This document shows positions 6,079 through 7,428 of a stretch of 7,428 nucleotides of DNA, in pieces. The first letter of the stretch is position 1. Every line of letters begins with the position of its first letter. The DNA lies in assembly GCA_964549595.1 (NCBI GenBank), contig CAZJWK010000118.1, positions 1 through 7,428 on the forward strand. The letters are read 5' to 3'. Source of the DNA: CAZQQN01 sp964549595. Lineage in GTDB: Bacteria; Bacteroidota; Bacteroidia; CAILMK01; CAYYUA01. Below the pieces are notes generated by a model. It was not told where the DNA came from. It worked only from the letters and a program-made list of their open reading frames with translations, and made no database searches. A program made the position numbers and the translations under genes.

Positions 6079-7310
6079 TGATGCAGGGCATTATAATAAA
6101 GCTGGATATAACGATCAATCTCATTTTCCCAGGTTAATCGCTCCTGGACGAGGCTTCGGGCATTTTGGATCACCTCTTTTTTCTTTTCTATGGGTATATT
6201 GTTAAAGGTTTTCAAAATTTCAGCAATGGCATACGGATCTCGTGTAGGTACCAACCAACCGTTCTTATCACTTTCGATTAATTCAGCCATTCCACCACAT
6301 TCGGTTGAAATAACCGGTGTGCCAGTAGCCATTCCTTCCGTAGCCACTGTGGCGAACCCTTCCTCAACACTTGGTATTAATAACAAATCAGCGTTATTAA
6401 GATTTTCATAAACTTCCTCATGTTTTAATTGACTTTTGATAAAAACATCTTTTTCCAATCCCAGATCTTGTATGTGAAAATGAATCTCAGTGGGATCATC
6501 CCAGCCTATAATGGTGTATTGAAAAGGTATTGCCTGATTCTTCAAAATTTTCATGGCATCAAGGGCATGGATATAGCCTTTACGCCAGACAAATTTTCCC
6601 ACGGAAAGTATTTTAAGGGTTTCAGAGGCATTAAGTTCTTGCTCTTCCTCTTTTAGTCTCTTTTGTTCCACTAAGGAATAAGAAACAAAACTATTTTCGG
6701 TTTTAGCACCAAAGTAATCGGCATTTTTGAGTAATCTCATGGAGTCACTCTGGAAACCTGAAACCCTTGGAAAAAATGTTTTATAAATTGCCGAAACAGT
6801 GGGATCATGAAATGGTGTGACATCCTCTAATCTTCCATGCAGGCTTTGCACAATTGGGTAATGATAAAACAACGGTTCAAGGGCTTTCAAAGCCGGTGAC
6901 CATTGGTTATGGATTAAGTCTGCCCTGTAAAGTTTGCATGCACTCAGGCGGATGAAATCCATTAACCAATCCCTGAAACCTTTCCGGCCCTTATTTTTTT
7001 GGTAGTCATTATTTAAAGTAGTACCAACAGATTTTAAGGTGGAGGGTCTTTTGAAAATTAGCTTTAGTAATTGTTGAAGAATTCGGAAACCAAATTTAAG
7101 GTAATTATCAGGGTAAGGTAGCGGAAAATACCTGATCCCTTGCTTTTTGAAAGAAAGATACCTTGCTGAAAACCCCATAAACATAACCTGGTGGCCCTTG
7201 AGGTGTAAATATTTTCCCAAGAGGCTAATAAAAGTGGGGTGATTAAAATGACCGGTATAAAGGAGAATCTTTAATGAATCCTTTTGATGACTTGAAGTGA
7301 AATTAACCAT
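6075..7310 (-). CDS. GT4 family glycosyltransferase
   Basis: This is a complete 411-residue GT-B fold, retaining glycosyltransferase, expected to be cytoplasmic or peripheral at the inner membrane and to use a nucleotide sugar. The N-terminal domain starts with KILLYTGHFNHPTFISLLGKY (14-34) and includes DLIHNQWSP (131-139), QSLHGRLEDVTP (155-166) with His158, and QSDSMRLLKNADYFGAK (187-203). The donor domain has LSVGKFVWRKGYIHAL (235-250) with Arg243-Lys244, then YTIIGWDDP, VEEGFATVATEGMATGTPVI with the E-x7-E pair Glu317 and Glu325, GGMAELI and NGWLVPTRDP. The start is fixed by an in-frame TAA two codons upstream. It is the first gene of the minus-strand operon, and its TGA overlaps the ATG of the next gene (ATGA). 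The specific sugar and linkage cannot be read from the sequence. Confidence 0.92.
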   Translation of the reverse strand: MVNFTSSHQKDSLKILLYTGHFNHPTFISLLGKYLHLKGHQVMFMGFSARYLSFKKQGIRYFPLPYPDNYLKFGFRILQQLLKLIFKRPSTLKSVGTTLNNDYQKNKGRKGFRDWLMDFIRLSACKLYRADLIHNQWSPALKALEPLFYHYPIVQSLHGRLEDVTPFHDPTVSAIYKTFFPRVSGFQSDSMRLLKNADYFGAKTENSFVSYSLVEQKRLKEEEQELNASETLKILSVGKFVWRKGYIHALDAMKILKNQAIPFQYTIIGWDDPTEIHFHIQDLGLEKDVFIKSQLKHEEVYENLNNADLLLIPSVEEGFATVATEGMATGTPVISTECGGMAELIESDKNGWLVPTRDPYAIAEILKTFNNIPIEKKKEVIQNARSLVQERLTWENEIDRYIQLYYNALHQ

Positions 7311-7351
7311 TGTTTAATTGTCAAATTAAATAGTAAAGTTGGTTAATTGAA

Positions 7352-7379
7352 CAAAGTTATGAAAATCACAATCCCCAAA
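7352..7379 (-). promoter_or_regulatory. Candidate Bacteroidota-type promoter for the GT4/GT-C/sulfotransferase operon
   Basis: Read on the minus strand, TAACTTTG (7359-7352) matches the TAnnTTTG -7 element of Bacteroidota primary sigma factor promoters. A TTTG (7379-7376) lies 16 bases further upstream as a possible -33 element, slightly closer than the usual 19-21 or so. Transcription would start near 7346, giving a short leader of about 35 bases before the ATG at 7310. There is no Shine-Dalgarno sequence before that start, as is normal in this phylum. Confidence 0.45.
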
Positions 7380-7428
7380 TTCCGAAAGTCTCGTTTAGCA
7401 CTTTAGGTAAATATTAAATTCAGAGTTA

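Overview
The window looks like part of a cell-surface glycan (exopolysaccharide, capsule or O-antigen) locus from an AT-rich member of the Bacteroidota. The evidence for the phylum is indirect. The sequence is roughly two-thirds A+T by eye. No start codon has a Shine-Dalgarno-like purine run in front of it. The best promoter candidate has the Bacteroidota -7 form TAnnTTTG. No marker gene is present, so family or genus cannot be named.

Layout: (1) 1-539, minus strand, the N-terminal part of a GT-C type membrane glycosyltransferase that runs off the left edge. (2) 540-1033, a gene-free AT-rich divergent intergenic region with one perfect 18-bp palindrome. (3) 1034-2602, plus strand, a complete GT-C-like polytopic membrane protein. 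(4) 2613-7310, minus strand, four tightly packed reading units read right to left: a GT4 glycosyltransferase, a second GT4 glycosyltransferase that is broken, a GT-C type membrane glycosyltransferase and a PAPS-dependent sulfotransferase. They overlap by 4, 8 and 29 bp, so they almost certainly form one translationally coupled operon. (5) 7311-7428, the upstream region of that operon with a plausible promoter.

Working together, the GT4 enzymes would add nucleotide-activated sugars in the cytoplasm. The GT-C proteins would transfer sugars from polyprenyl-phosphate donors on the outer face of the inner membrane. The sulfotransferase would decorate a glycan or a precursor with sulfate. This is an inferred picture of a sulfated surface glycan pathway; no substrate can be read from the sequence.

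The most notable point is the second GT4 gene (4979-6078). Its N-terminal and C-terminal halves lie in different frames, and sequence normally found between them appears to be missing. This looks like an internal deletion of 3n+1 bases rather than a simple base-call error. I see no RNA genes, CRISPR array, insertion sequence or clearly new system. The region reads as an accessory glycan locus undergoing gene decay.
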